From: Ligula intestinalis
Taxonomy: Eukaryota > Platyhelminthes > Cestoda > Diphyllobothriidea > Diphyllobothriidae
Length of the DNA stretch: 64,000 nt
Direction: 5' to 3'
Assembly: GCA_036362985.1 (NCBI GenBank)
Contig: JAYGXS010000005.1
Location: 53,090,945 to 53,154,944, forward strand
How positions within the stretch are numbered: the stretch's first letter is position 1; each line of letters opens with the position of its first letter. The translations under genes were made by a program, and so were the position numbers. The notes beneath the pieces were generated by a model. That model did no database searches and had not been told where the DNA came from. It worked only from the letters and a program-made list of their open reading frames with translations. This document shows positions 1 through 11,599 of this stretch, piece after piece.

Positions 1-3000
1 TTTAATGCTCCCGCATGCAACGAGGTGGCCGTCATCATGTCTGATACGCAGCATGGCAACAGGGATATTGTCTTGAGGAGGAGAGACAATAGACTACAGA
101 GGATATATGAGACACATCGCTCATACGATGCCCTGCAATACCCTCTCATCCATGTTAATGGTGAAGATGGTTACCATTTCGGCATACCACAAACTGGCAC
201 CAATAAAACAGTAAGTTGTAAAGCTTTCCACTCAGATCACTTTATGGTCCGAGACCGAACTTACAGTCTACACAGTCGATTCAAAACGTTATTTCTTCAA
301 TTTGCTGTTGATATGTTTGCCAAAATGGAAGCAGAACGTCTTTGCTATTTTCGCACACACCAGAAGGAACTTCGCGTGGACAACTACATCCACCTAAGAG
401 ACAATGTGCTTAGTGATGATAGTAATAATGTTGGTCGCGGTCAACTTCTCATCTTACCGTCAAGCCACACTGGGTCGCCTCGCTATATGCATGAGAAAAC
501 TCAAGATGCATTGGTTTACGTTAGACATTTTGGGCTCCCGGATCTATTCATTACGTTTACCTGCAACCCATCATGGCCTGAAATTGCCGATGAGCTACTC
601 CCCGGTCAAATGCCAAAAGATCGACATGACTTGTCCGCGCGGGTATTTCATCTTAAGTTAAAAGCCATGATGAAACTCATCACGAAATTCAAAATTTTCG
701 GTGATGTTCAGTGTCATATGCACACTGTAGAGTGGCAGAAGAGGGGGTTGCCCCACGCTCACATTTTGGTCTGGCTAAAAGTAAAATTGCACTCTGTTGA
801 TATCGACAAATTCATGTGTGCAGAACTGCCTGACCGATCCGTTGACCCAGTTCTGTTTGAAACGGTCAAAACTCAGATGGTGCATGGTCCATGCGGTCAG
901 ATAAATCCCAACAGCCCTTGCATGAAGGATGGAAAATGTACCAAGAAATACCCCAAGCGATACCTTGATGTCACTCAGACTGAGGGAGATGGTTACCCTC
1001 TGTACAGAAGAAGACGACCTGAGATTGGTGGTTTCGAAGCTGTTTTGAATGAACAGCGAAACGGTGGTGTGGTAATTGATAACCGTTGGATCGTGCCGTA
1101 CTGTCCGCTTCTGTCAAAAGTATTTAATGCTCATATCAATGTTGAGTTCTGCAACTGTGCGAAGTCCATCAACTACGTCTGCAAATACATCAACAAAGGT
1201 TCCGATGATGCAATTTACTCACTCAACCTCCGCAACAGAAACGATGAGATTACCCGATATGAAATGGGGAGATACATCAGCAGTAATGAAGCATTCTGGA
1301 GAATCTTTGGTTTTGATATCCATAAACGATTTCCGGTCATTGAACACTTAAGCGTCCACCTAGAAAACGGCCAACGAATTTACTTTACGGAAGGATTCCT
1401 CTTGGACCAACCTCAGAAGCTCAAAGATACGACTTTAACTGCGTTCTTCAAATTGTGCCAGCATGATTCATTTGCCAATACGCTTTTGTATATTCAGGTC
1501 CCCTCGGAAGCAAAGCAAGTATACCCGGCGAAAGATAGGGGTTCCAGTTGAGGAACATCCGGGCAGCAACTACGAAGTTAAAATGGTCAGAATCTACACT
1601 GCTCACCCATCTCACCGAGAATGCTTCTACTTAAGAATGCTACTTCACGAAGTCAGAGGCCCAACATCGTTTGAAGACCTCAGAACGATTGATCGTCTTC
1701 TGTGTTCAGCCTACAGGTGAGCCTGTACGATGCGAGGTACGTTTCAATGTGATAACCGGGAAGAGAAATACCATTACTGAAGCCGTTGTTACTAACACTC
1801 CGTATCGATTGCGACAACTTTTTGCTTTGTTGATTAGGAGTTGCGAGTTGACCTGCCCGTATGATCTATGGTTGAAGTTCAGAAGCGATATGTCGGAAGA
1901 ATACCGACATCAACTGCAGATGCAAAGTGTCGATGTTCACATCGAATGTTATGCGCTCATTGATGTAGGAAATACCTTGGTTGAAATGGGTGGAGAGCAA
2001 ATTGAAACGTATGGATTTCCTCCTCTTGACAGGAGCAAAGAAACCCTACACTTGAAAGTGTCTACAACCGCAGTAATGGCGACTACGTTTTCTTTTTGGA
2101 TGCGCCTGGTGGAACTGGCAAAACTTTTGTCATTAAGTTGCTTTTGGCTGAATTGCGCAAAGAAAGCAAATTTTTTTGGCTGTTACATCGGCTGGTATAG
2201 CAGCGACGCTACTTCCTGGTGGCAGAACTGCTCACAGTGCCTTCAAGCTTCCCCTGAGGTTACCTGACGACGGTACCGCAACATGCCACATAAGCAGAGG
2301 TAGTGGCTCATCTGAATTGTTGAAACGGTGCTCAGCTATAATTTGGGATGAGTGTACCATGGCCAATAGAATTGCACTGGAAGCGCTAGATAGAACGTTG
2401 CGTGATGTCACAGAAAAGAACATACCGCTTGGTGGCATTTCAATGGTTTTATCTGGTGATTTCCGCCAGACACTACCCGTGATTCAAAGGGGTACCAGAG
2501 GTGACCAGGTAAAATTCTGCCTGAAATACTCACCGCTATGGTCAACGGTAAAGACCTTAAAACTCACGACCAACATGAGGGTTCGCCTCCACAATGCCCA
2601 TGAATCCGACGAATTCTTAACTAACATCTTGAAGATTGGAGAAGGGAAAATTTAAACAGATGGAGTCGGAAGCATCCCCATTGAGCAATGAGAGACGAAG
2701 TTTCCCTCATCTGCAAACCAACTTTTCCGACGCAGAATGGCCATAGGAGCAAGTAATTCTTGCTCCTACAAACAAATTTGTCAATGCCATTAAAGACAGA
2801 ATTAGCCGTCTTCTTCCAGGTGAGGAAAAAATTTACAAATTATTCGACACAACCGTTGACCCTACCGACTGTGTTAATTACCCAGTGGAATTCCTGAACA
2901 GCTTGGAAATACCTGGCGTTCCAGCACACAAACTGGTTCTGAAGGTCTGTGCACCAATTATGCTGATGAGAAATCTCGATGCACCACGGCTATGCAATGG

Positions 3001-3363
3001 CATTAGGCTAAATGTGAAGCGGCTGATGTCATACCTGATAGAGGCCAAAATTATGACCAGTTGTGCAAAAGGGGAAACTGTTTATATCCCCCGCATTCCT
3101 ATAGTGCCATCTAATACTCCGTTCAATTTCCAACGACTTCAATCTACACTGAAGGTGTGCCTTGCTATGCCCTTCTGGAAGTCCCAAGATCAATCCTTCG
3201 AGGGGGCTGGAATTCACCTGGAAGAATCGTGCTTTTCCCACGGTCAACTCTACGTTGTGATATCTCGAGTTGGCTCGAGAAACAATTTGCATGTCTTGGC
3301 TCCTAACGGGCTTACGGGAAATGTTGTTTATCCAGAAGCGTTAGTGTGATAGCTTTACCTTCC
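1..3363 (+). pseudogene. Helitron Rep/helicase, left arm of inverted pair (broken)
   Basis: This is a rolling-circle transposon protein that has lost its reading frame. The open frame runs in from the window edge to 1551. It carries the Helitron-like N domain, with the HUH-type motif PHAHIL near 750 and the Rep tyrosine motif YVCKYINKG near 1170. Continuation needs a frame change near 1500 and another near 1730. A PIF1-type helicase follows: Walker A DAPGGTGKT near 2100 in yet another frame, Walker B IIWDEC near 2340, and SGDFRQTLP near 2454. A stop at 2653-2655 interrupts it. The helicase C-terminus, with motif HGQLYVVISRV, runs to 3349. At least four frame changes or stops mean no functional protein. 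The family is certain; the parent element may extend upstream of the window. Confidence 0.93.
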
Positions 3364-3915
3364 AGGTATGCATTAAAGCCTACGTGTGGCAATATCTCAT
3401 GCACTTCAGCAGCCGCTCAAAATGCCGTCCCATTGTTCCCTAACGCACTTTTCAGCATTATTTTAATGTGCGCAACTTTTCCTTTTGGTGGTGAGAAAAT
3501 CCACTCTGCATGGTGCCCCCCTAACAATTCTCCCATAATCACGTATTGCGCATTAACGTTGATTTTAAAAAAATATTTATCCTTTCAAAGTTCTGCTGTG
3601 ATGGTGCCAAAACTTACCCCTTTTCGCCGAAAGCATACTTCTCCACTGCCATTTTAGCACCTGGTAAGTGTTCTTTTAGTGGTTAAGTACGGCCATTCTA
3701 TACGGGACAACAATTACAGTTTACCACCTAAACTTATTAGTTCTTTACTGTGACTCACTTATCCTCCGTCCTGCTGAACAATGCTCTTCCCCGTCCCTAG
3801 AGGTCAAATATAACGTAGGCATTGTAAATGTCATAATTTTCAGGAATAACCTATATGAACTTTAAGTAGATTAATAGAGGACAACGAAGCCGGGCAGTTG
3901 CGCCAGTACTCAACT
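3364..3915 (+). mobile_element. Helitron 3' non-coding tail of left copy
   Basis: This non-coding stretch follows the helicase stop. It aligns piecewise with the tail of the older copy at 8041-8725; shared stretches include a TTTGGTGGTGA block near 3485 and 8163 and a TTCTGCTGAACA-like block near 3770 and 8390. It ends near 3890-3915 in a degraded version of the Helitron terminus, where GAAGCCGGGC survives but the left half of the hairpin is lost. The tail has no counterpart beside the right inverted arm. Confidence 0.65.
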
Positions 3916-4335
3916 AAAAGTAAGTATCTGTTTTGAATGAAAATTAATGATATTTACAATGGCTGAGCATGCTTGATCTCATTGAACGGGGTAAGGCGTT
4001 GTTCAGCAAATAAGAGTAAATAAATAAGTATGTTTGCGGCGAGTTTAGGCACCAGTAAAGCTGAAAGAAAGCTGTTGAAAGAATAAAGAATTTGTTTTTA
4101 AACAAAATTCAAAAATAATGAGAAATACTTGATTATGGAGAGACTGGAAGGGAGGTGCCATGCAGGAGTGCAGTTTTCAACCACCGAAAGGAAAAGGCAA
4201 GAACATTAAAACAGTAGTGGTAAGATACGTTAGCGGGGAAAACTGAACGGCAGAAAACAATGGGGCAACATTTCGAGCGACTACAAAATTACATGGATAT
4301 TGTCACAGGTAGGTATTAATACTTACTTTAAGGAA
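3916..4335. other. spacer between inverted Helitron arms, no gene seen
   Basis: About 420 bases lie between the degraded tail of the left Helitron and the inner end of the right arm. I find no long open frame, no simple repeat and no similarity to other parts of the window. It is the only unique sequence inside the palindrome. Confidence 0.5.
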
Positions 4336-7300
4336 ATGGAAGGTAAAGTTATCACACTAACGCTTCTGGATAAACAACATTTCCCGTAAGCCCGTTAGGA
4401 GCCAAGACATGCAAATTGTTTTTCGAGCCAACTCGAGATATCACAACGTAGAGTCGACCGTGGGAAAAGCACGATTCTTCCAGGTGAATTCCAGCCCCCT
4501 CGAAGGATTGATCTTGGGACTTCCAGAAGGGCATAGCAAGGCACACCTTCAGTGGAGATTGAAGTCGTTGGAAATTGAACGAAGTATTAGATGGCACTAT
4601 AGGAATGCGGGGGATATAAACAGTTTCCCCTTTTGCACAACTGGTCATAATTTTGGCCTCTATCAGGTATGACATCAGCCGCTTCACATTTAGCCTAATG
4701 CCATTGCATAGCCGTGGTGCATCGAGATTTCTCATCAGCATAATTGGTGCACAGACCTTCAGAACCAGTTTGTGTGCTGGAACGCCAGGTATTTCCAAGC
4801 TGTTCAGGAATTCCACTGGGTAATTAACACAGTCGGTAGGGTCAACGGTTGTGTCGAATAATTTGTAAATTTTTTCCTCACCTGGAAGAAGACGGCTAAT
4901 TCTGTCTTTAATGGCATTGACAAATTTGTTTGTAGGAGCAAGAATTACTTGCTCCTATGGCCATTCTGCGTCGGAAAAGTTGGTTTGCAGATGAGGGAAA
5001 CTTCGTCTCTCATTGCTCAATGGGGATGCTTCCGACTCCATCTGTTTAAATTTTCCCTTCTCCAATCTTCAAGATGTTAGTTAAGAATTCGTCGGATTCA
5101 TGGGCATTGTGGAGGCGAACCCTCATGTTGGTCGTGAGTTTTAAGGTCTTTACCGTTGACCATAGCGGTGAGTATTTCAGGCAGAATTTTACCTGGTCAC
5201 CTCTGGTACCCCTTTGAATCACGGGTAGTGTCTGGCGGAAATCACCAGATAAAACCATTGAAATGCCACCAAGCGGTATGTTCTTTTCTGTGACATCACG
5301 CAACGTTCTATCTAGCGCTTCCAGTGCAATTCTATTGGCCATGGTACACTCATCCCAAATTATAGCTGAGCACCGTTTCAACAATTCAGATGAGCCACTA
5401 CCTCTGCTTATGTGGCATGTTGCGGTACCGTCGTCAGGTAACCTCAGGGGAAGCTTGAAGGCACTGTGAGCAGTTCTGCCACCAGGAAGTAGCGTCGCTG
5501 CTATACCAGCCGATGTAACAGCCAAAAAAATTTGCTTTCTTTGCGCAATTCAGCCAAAAGCAACTTAATGACAAAAGTTTTGCCAGTTCCACCAGGCGCA
5601 TCCAAAAAGAAAACGTAGTCGCCATTACTGCGGTTGTAGACACTTTCAAGTGTAGGGTTTCTTTGCTCCTGTCAAGAGGAGGAAATCCATACGTTTCAAT
5701 TTGCTCTCCACCCATTTCAACCAAGGTATTTCCTACATCAATGAGCGCATAACATTCGATGTGAACATCGACACTTTGCATCTGCAGTTGATGTCGGTAT
5801 TCTTCCGACATATCGCTTCTGAACTTCAACCATAGATCATACGGGCAGGTCAACTCGCAACTCCTAATCAACAAAGCAAAAAGTTGTCGCAATCGATACG
5901 GAGTGTTAGTAACAACGGCTTCAGTAATGGTATTTCTCTTCCCGGTTATCACATTGAAACGTACCTCGCATCGTACAGGCTCACCTGTAGGCTGAACACA
6001 GAAGACGATCAATCGTTCTGAGGTCTTCAAACGATGTTGGGCCTCTGACTTCGTGAAGTAGCATTCTTAAGTAGAAGCATTCTCGGTGAGATGGGTGAGC
6101 AGTGTAGATTCTGACCATTTTAACTTCGTAGTTGCTGCCCGGATGTTCCTCAACTGGAACCCCTATCTTTCGCCGGGTATACTTGCTTTGCTTCCGAGGG
6201 GACCTGAATATACAAAAGCGTATTGGCAAATGAATCATGCTGGCACAATTTGAAGAACGCAGTTAAAGTCGTATCTTTGAGCTTCTGAGGTTGGTCCAAG
6301 AGGAATCCTTCCGTAAAGTAAATTCGTTGGCCGTTTTCTAGGTGGACGCTTAAGTGTTCAATGACCGGAAATCGTTTATGGATATCAAAACCAAAGATTC
6401 TCCAGAATGCTTCATTACTGCTGATGTATCTCCCCATTTCATATCGGGTAATCTCATCGTTTCTGTTGCGGAGGTTGAGTGAGTAAATTGCATCATCGGA
6501 ACCTTTGTTGATGTATTTGCAGACGTAGTTGATGGACTTCGCACAGTTGCAGAACTCAACATTGATATGAGCATTAAATACTTTTGACAGAAGCGGACAG
6601 TACGGCACGATCCAACGGTTATCAATTACCACACCACCGTTTCGCTGTTCATTCAAAACAGCTTCGAAACCACCAATCTCAGGTCGTCTTCTTCTGTACA
6701 GAGGGTAACCATCTCCCTCAGTCTGAGTGACATCAAGGTATCGCTTGGGGTATTTCTTGGTACATTTTCCATCCTTCATGCAAGGGCTGTTGGGATTTAT
6801 CTGACCGCATGGACCATGCACCATCTGAGTTTTGACCGTTTCAAACAGAACTGGGTCAACGGATCGGTCAGGCAGTTCTGCACACATGAATTTGTCGATA
6901 TCAACAGAGTGCAATTTTACTTTTAGCCAGACCAAAATGTGAGCGTGGGGCAACCCCCTCTTCTGCCACTCTACAGTGTGCATATGACACTGAACATCAC
7001 CGAAAATTTTGAATTTCGTGATGAGTTTCATCATGGCTTTTAACTTAAGATGAAATACCCGCGCGGACAAGTCATGTCGATCTTTTGGCATTTGACCGGG
7101 GAGTAGCTCATCGGCAATTTCAGGCCATGATGGGTTGCAGGTAAACGTAATGAATAGATCCGGGAGCCCAAAATGTCTAACGTAAACCAATGCATCTTGA
7201 GTTTTCTCATGCATATAGCGAGGCGACCCAGTGTGGCTTGACGGTAAGATGAGAAGTTGACCGCAACCAACATTATTACTATCATCACTAAGCACATTGT

Positions 7301-7420
7301 CTCTTAGGTGGATGTAGTTGTCCACGCGAAGTTCCTTCTGGTGTGTGCGAAAATAGCAAAGACGTTCTGCTTCCATTTTGGCAAACATATCAACAGCAAA
7401 TTGAAGAAATAACGTTTTGG
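4336..7420 (-). pseudogene. Helitron Rep/helicase, right arm of inverted pair (broken)
   Basis: This is the reverse complement of 280-3363. Paired positions always sum to 7701, so the two arms align without a single gap for over 3 kb. The Rep part (from 7388 downward), the PIF1 Walker A and B parts and the helicase C-terminus are all present with the same frameshifts and stops as the left arm. The conceptual proteins differ at only a handful of residues: one in the 412-residue Rep part and four in the last 154 residues. Sharing the lesions means the copy was already dead when duplicated. Identity drops to roughly 90% beyond about 7420. Confidence 0.92.
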
Positions 7421-7861
7421 ATCGACGGTGTAGACTGTAAGTTTGGTCTCAGATCATAAAGTGATATGAGTAGAAACTTAAGGACTGTTTGTTTTATTGG
7501 TGCCAATTTTAAATCGTTTATGGATATCAAAATCAAAGATTCTCCAAAACGCTTCATTAGTGCCGATATATCTGCCCATTTCATCCTGGGTAATCTCATC
7601 ATTGTTGTTACGGTGTTGAGGGAATACAGTGCAATTCTATTGGCTGCGGTACATTCATCTGGCAACCTCAGGGAAAATCTTGAAGGTTCTGTGAGCAGTT
7701 TGCCACCAGGAAGTAACGTCGCTGGTATACCAGCCGATGCAACAGCCAAAAAATTCTGCTTCCTTTGCTCAGCTCAGCCAAATCAACTTAGTGACGAAAG
7801 TTTGTTAGTTCAACCAGGCGCATCCACAAAGAAAACGTGGACGCTATTGCGGTGGTTGTAG
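7421..7861 (-). pseudogene. older scrambled Helitron fragments
   Basis: These are diverged minus-strand pieces of the same Helitron family in non-canonical order. Read 5' to 3' on the minus strand, they are a piece around the Walker A region (7861-7790), a helicase piece with the segment SAGIPATLLPGG, a piece of the Rep C-terminal part (from about 7620 to 7510) and a Rep N-terminal piece that runs into the young right arm. Normal order would place Rep before the helicase, so the fragment is rearranged by deletion and joining. Identity to the left arm is visibly lower than between the two young arms. Confidence 0.75.
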
Positions 7862-8725
7862 ACGTTGGTTGGAAAAATCGTGTTTTTCCCACAGTACTCC
7901 GCTTTGCGATATCTCGAGTTGGCTGGAATAGGAATTTGTACGGCTTGGCTGCTAATGGGGTTACAAGAAATGTCGTTTATCCGGAAGCATACGTGTGCCG
8001 ACTTTACCTTCTATAACCTCAAGGTTCACATTATTACCTTCGTGTGACTATACCTCATGTGCCTCTGCAGTCGCCCAGAATGCTGCCCCATTGTTTCCTG
8101 CCCTACCGTTTTACCCGTACACGACCTTTTCATATCTTTTTTAATGTACGTGACTTTCTCTTTTGGTGGTGAAAAACTCTACTCTTATATGGTTCTTCCC
8201 CTTAGAGTCTCCCCACCTTTCTTCTCGTGCGGTAACTACCCCTTTGCGCCGCAAACATACTTCGTTACTCTTATTTTAATACCTGCTATGTTTTCTTCTA
8301 GGGGTTAAAAATCGCCACTCCTTGGGAAAATACACCAACAGTTTACCAAATAAACTTGTGGTTCTTTACTATTCCTTCGCTACCCTTCGTTCTGCTGAAC
8401 AGCGCTCTTCCACGTTCAATTAGATCAAGAGAACTTAGCCACTGCACATATCGTAATTATCATGAGCAAACGACATTTGCACAGCCGTCGGACTTAGACA
8501 TTTGAAGAATATTTCCAGTTATTTTACGATTTTCCGTCACTACTTGTGCGCAATTACTCCTTCTGAGCACACACATACCATCCATCAGTCAAAACGATCT
8601 CATAAAGTCCGACCTATTCACCTTCTACCACATAATCACTTTTAGAGATTGTCATATGTGGTTTGCCTACATAAGGGACAACAAAATGTAAGGAAGCCCA
8701 AGGCGAAGCCGGGCTTCCGCGCTAA
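7862..8725 (+). mobile_element. Helitron 3' end: helicase C-terminal remnant plus tail
   Basis: Orientation flips abruptly at about 7862. From here the plus strand matches the last ~130 bases of the helicase coding region (compare 3221-3350), including the conserved ATATCTCGAGTTGGCT block, and then the non-coding tail. Several substitutions destroy the frame. The segment ends in an excellent Helitron terminus at 8692-8725, annotated separately. It is an older copy of the same family, truncated at its 5' side and joined head-to-head with the minus-strand fragments. Confidence 0.8.
8692..8725 (+). terminator. Helitron 3' terminal hairpin and CTAA end
   Basis: An 8-bp perfect stem, GGAAGCCC (8692-8699) with GGGCTTCC (8711-8718), closes an 11-base loop and is followed three bases later by CTAA (8722-8725) and then a T run. 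Helitrons end in CTRR preceded by a short hairpin and insert between A and T; all three features are seen here. This defines the 3' boundary of the family in this genome. Confidence 0.85.
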
Positions 8726-9464
8726 TTTTTTATAAATTTAATTGTTTCCAATAACATTTAAACTTGCATTAAATGTGTCAGAAATGGATGTGATCACCAT
8801 AAATATTTTTTTTCCCAATGTGGATACTTCATATAAATTTCCGTTTTGAATGCACGTAAAGATGCTTGAGTGCTTTGTTTCAATTTCTATTGAAAATTGC
8901 AAAAAGATTTTCGATGGAAATAATATCCCCTCTGTTGAGCGTAATAAAAATAGATTGACTGCCACACAGGGGTAGGCTACCTGTTTACTCAAAAGTTAGA
9001 TAACGCCTGTACTTGTAATCTAATTCATACCATCTTGTGAATATTGAACAAAATTCCGTTTGTCACATTTTTAGAATTATTATGAGAGTTCGAATGCGAG
9101 AAGCAGCAAACTGTTTACGAAATTATGCTGAACACTTTACGACATTCACTGTTTTGCTTTGTTTGTCCATAAATACTGATTTCTTTTAACCTATTTACCG
9201 AAAACTTCGAAATAATAAACATATTAAAAGCATTTACCTAAATAATGAGTTCTTAAATATTCCTCCTTAGATAGCTGCCTGTGTGGGTCATGACTTTAGA
9301 ATCGCCCAAACATGTCGACTCATTGCTGGGTATAGTGAATTTCCACAAAAAGAGCTTAAAATGAATATGTGTAAGATTAATAAATTAAAAAAACTTTCTA
9401 TAGCAAGTAACCTCCTCAAAAAGCGCTTTAATTGGATATTTGGAAGTCGATTATCTGTGTACGA
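8726..9464. other. AT-rich, no gene seen
   Basis: This stretch is AT-rich with only short chance open frames on both strands. I see no recognisable domain, tandem repeat or transposon end between the Helitron terminus and the hairpin at 9465. Confidence 0.5.
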
Positions 9465-9498
9465 TACCTTTTGAAGATGAATTTATCTTCAAAAGGTA
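9465..9498. repeat. perfect 14-bp inverted repeat (hairpin)
   Basis: TACCTTTTGAAGAT (9465-9478) and its exact reverse complement (9485-9498) are separated by a 6-base loop, GAATTT. It lies 50 bases before a CACTA-like terminus at 9548. No pyrimidine tail or gene is attached, so its role is unknown. Confidence 0.8.
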
Positions 9499-9547
9499 AC
9501 AAATCGCTAGTGATCGCTACGGACGTTGAGGAGAATGTCCAATAATT

Positions 9548-11560
9548 CACTACCCCGCCGTTCTGTGTCCCCACGCGAACGTACGCACCGAACGCGTGCG
9601 CGCTTGCTCTAAGTTTTTCCAACCCCCCTCCCCCTTTGCGCAGCCCTCATATGGCGTCAGAGTGCGGGCACCCGTTATCAGCAGAAAGTAACGATCCGTT
9701 CTCATGAGACGCGCTGCTTGGGCCACGACGAACACCGGGTCACGCCTCTCAGTCAACTTAACCGGTACCCGGCCGCGCGAACGCCGCCCTCGCCCTACCA
9801 GTAACTTCACTCACCCCTCCCCCCTTATTTCGCGCTCGCTGGCGCGTGCACCCAGGCCCGCACGTAGAGGACGATAAGGCTGGTGGCTCGGCGAGTGCAA
9901 CCATCCATCACACGGTCCGAATTTGGGTCAGGTTTGGTGATAGTGATTTCTGTAGGAGGCCCGGCAGCGAGAACGGACGAAACAGCTTTTGATCGTGGGA
10001 CCGGCTGTATTGATTTCTGCAATCTCTAAGTCGTAGTCGTTTTGAAAAATGTCATAAAGTTAGTTAGGGATAATTTAACAGCAGTTGTCATAAAGTTAGT
10101 TTGGGATAATTTAACAGCAGTTGGGCAGTCCGATGCAGCAGTAGTGCAACTGCATTGTGATGGCTTTACTGAGTTTAAGAAAAATCCCGTTCGTTTTTGG
10201 CCTTTTTTAGGTAGAATAGTAGAACCCTTCAGGAGTACGGTATTCGTAGTGGGTGCATACTGCGGTTACTCAAAACCCGCAGCTGTAAACCATTATTGTA
10301 GTCCTCTCATTGAAGAGGTCAATACCCTGACATCAGAGGAGTTAGTACTCCCCGACGTCGGTCGTAGGATAGGATTTCAGGTCAAAGCGGTAAAAGCTGA
10401 CGCCCCTGCGAGGGAGTTCTTAAAACGAATTAGAAATGCAGGAGCGTATGAAGGATGTGAGAAGTGTAAGATTCCCGGTCATGAGTACCGATATGGGAGT
10501 AACGGTCGTGAAATGAGTAAGGTAGTTCATTTAGGAACTGCCTGCGCGACGATGCAGAGTTTATGGTCTATGACCCCAACGGGCACGAAGTGGGACGGTC
10601 GCCTTTTCTTCCCACGCCAGTTGGGTTAGTTACAGGCTTTCCGTTAGATCCCATGCACCTAGTTTACTTAGGTGGTAGGATTTTTTGCTTTTTAAGCAAT
10701 TTCTTCTTCAGGTTGCCTTCCTGCGTACGCGTGAAGCGTGGAGGACGCACGACCTCGTCAGAAACCTCATGTGACCCCTCTTCGGCAGCCGCCTGCTCGC
10801 TAAATTTAATCTACCGGGCGGCTACCAACGACGGAATTTCCGGCTCACCAGAGTATACGCCCTGCTTGCTGGTAAGCGTTTGATTCTTCCTTAATATTCG
10901 TCAACCCCTAGATGTGTATGGAACGTGGGTGGAGGGCCGCCCAACACTCCCGACGAAATTCGAGGAGGCAGTACGCTCCGTGCTGAAGTCGGCTGTTACC
11001 AAGACTACTCGCTTACAAAAACGGCATGACGGGAGTGCTGATCAGGACAGTTCCACGGACTAGTTGAAACCTCCGTCCCTTGTTCATGATTCCCGTACCT
11101 TTGTAAATAAATCCCCCTTGTTTATGTACTACGAATCACTTATTTCTGTCATGTGCTTGTGGGAGGGGGGGGGACGTTCAGGCGGGGAAGGGCTGTGCAG
11201 GTGAAGGGGGCGGGGCAGCATAACTCGTCGTGTCGGCTGGCCAGCTACGCTAAACACGCAGTTACCTGGGGGAGGGCAGCGCCAGTGGATGAGGGGGGAG
11301 GACCGTAGGCATATGCGTATGCCCAAAATTTGGTGGGGGGAGGTGAATGCGAGCGCAATGGGAACCACTGCACATGCGTAGGGTGGGAAACACCGTACAA
11401 GCAAAAGCCTCCAATCAGCGCTCAAGAAGATGGCGCGTCCATGTAACCACTATGCACGCGAATGCATACACCCACAGGCGCGGACATTCCTATTTAACCA
11501 ATCAGCGTACACTTCGGTTAACGGCAAGGCAGACAGCGACAAGAATTGTGCGCGCGTGCC
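9548..11560 (+). mobile_element. GC-rich CACTA-like DNA transposon remnant
   Basis: The stretch changes sharply to GC-rich, CpG-rich DNA and begins with CACTACCCCGCCGTTC at 9548-9563, a plausible CACTA-type terminus. It contains the transposase fragment at 10042-10883. From 11120 to 11560 the DNA is G-rich with three CCAAT-type boxes (near 11410, 11498 and 11580). I could not find the matching inverted terminus downstream, so the right boundary is approximate and the superfamily call rests on the transposase-like protein. Confidence 0.45.
10042..10883 (+). pseudogene. CACTA/Tnp2-like transposase fragment
   Basis: An open frame (10042-10629) contains the segments LHCDGFTEFKKNPVRFWPFL and VVGAYCGYSKPA, then DAPAREFLKRIRNAGAYEGC and EKCKIPGHEY. 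This order (DG..F, WP.L, CG..KP, D.PAR.F, G..GCEKC) is what I associate with the large transposase of animal CACTA-like and related elements. A frameshift near 10600-10630 moves the continuation, GFPLDPMHLVYLGG, to another frame that runs to 10883. An in-frame tandem duplication of 36 bases (10051-10086 and 10087-10122) repeats a 12-residue block near the N-terminus. The C-terminal part is missing. It is probably inactive; the exact superfamily is less sure than the transposase nature. Confidence 0.6.
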
Positions 11561-11599
11561 AGTAACATGCATACGCATCAGCCAATCATCTGAAGACTA

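Noticed and set aside
1..8725. Two independent active Helitron insertions in opposite orientation
   Set aside because: Both arms share the same frameshifts and stops and align without gaps, so independent transposition of a live element cannot explain them.
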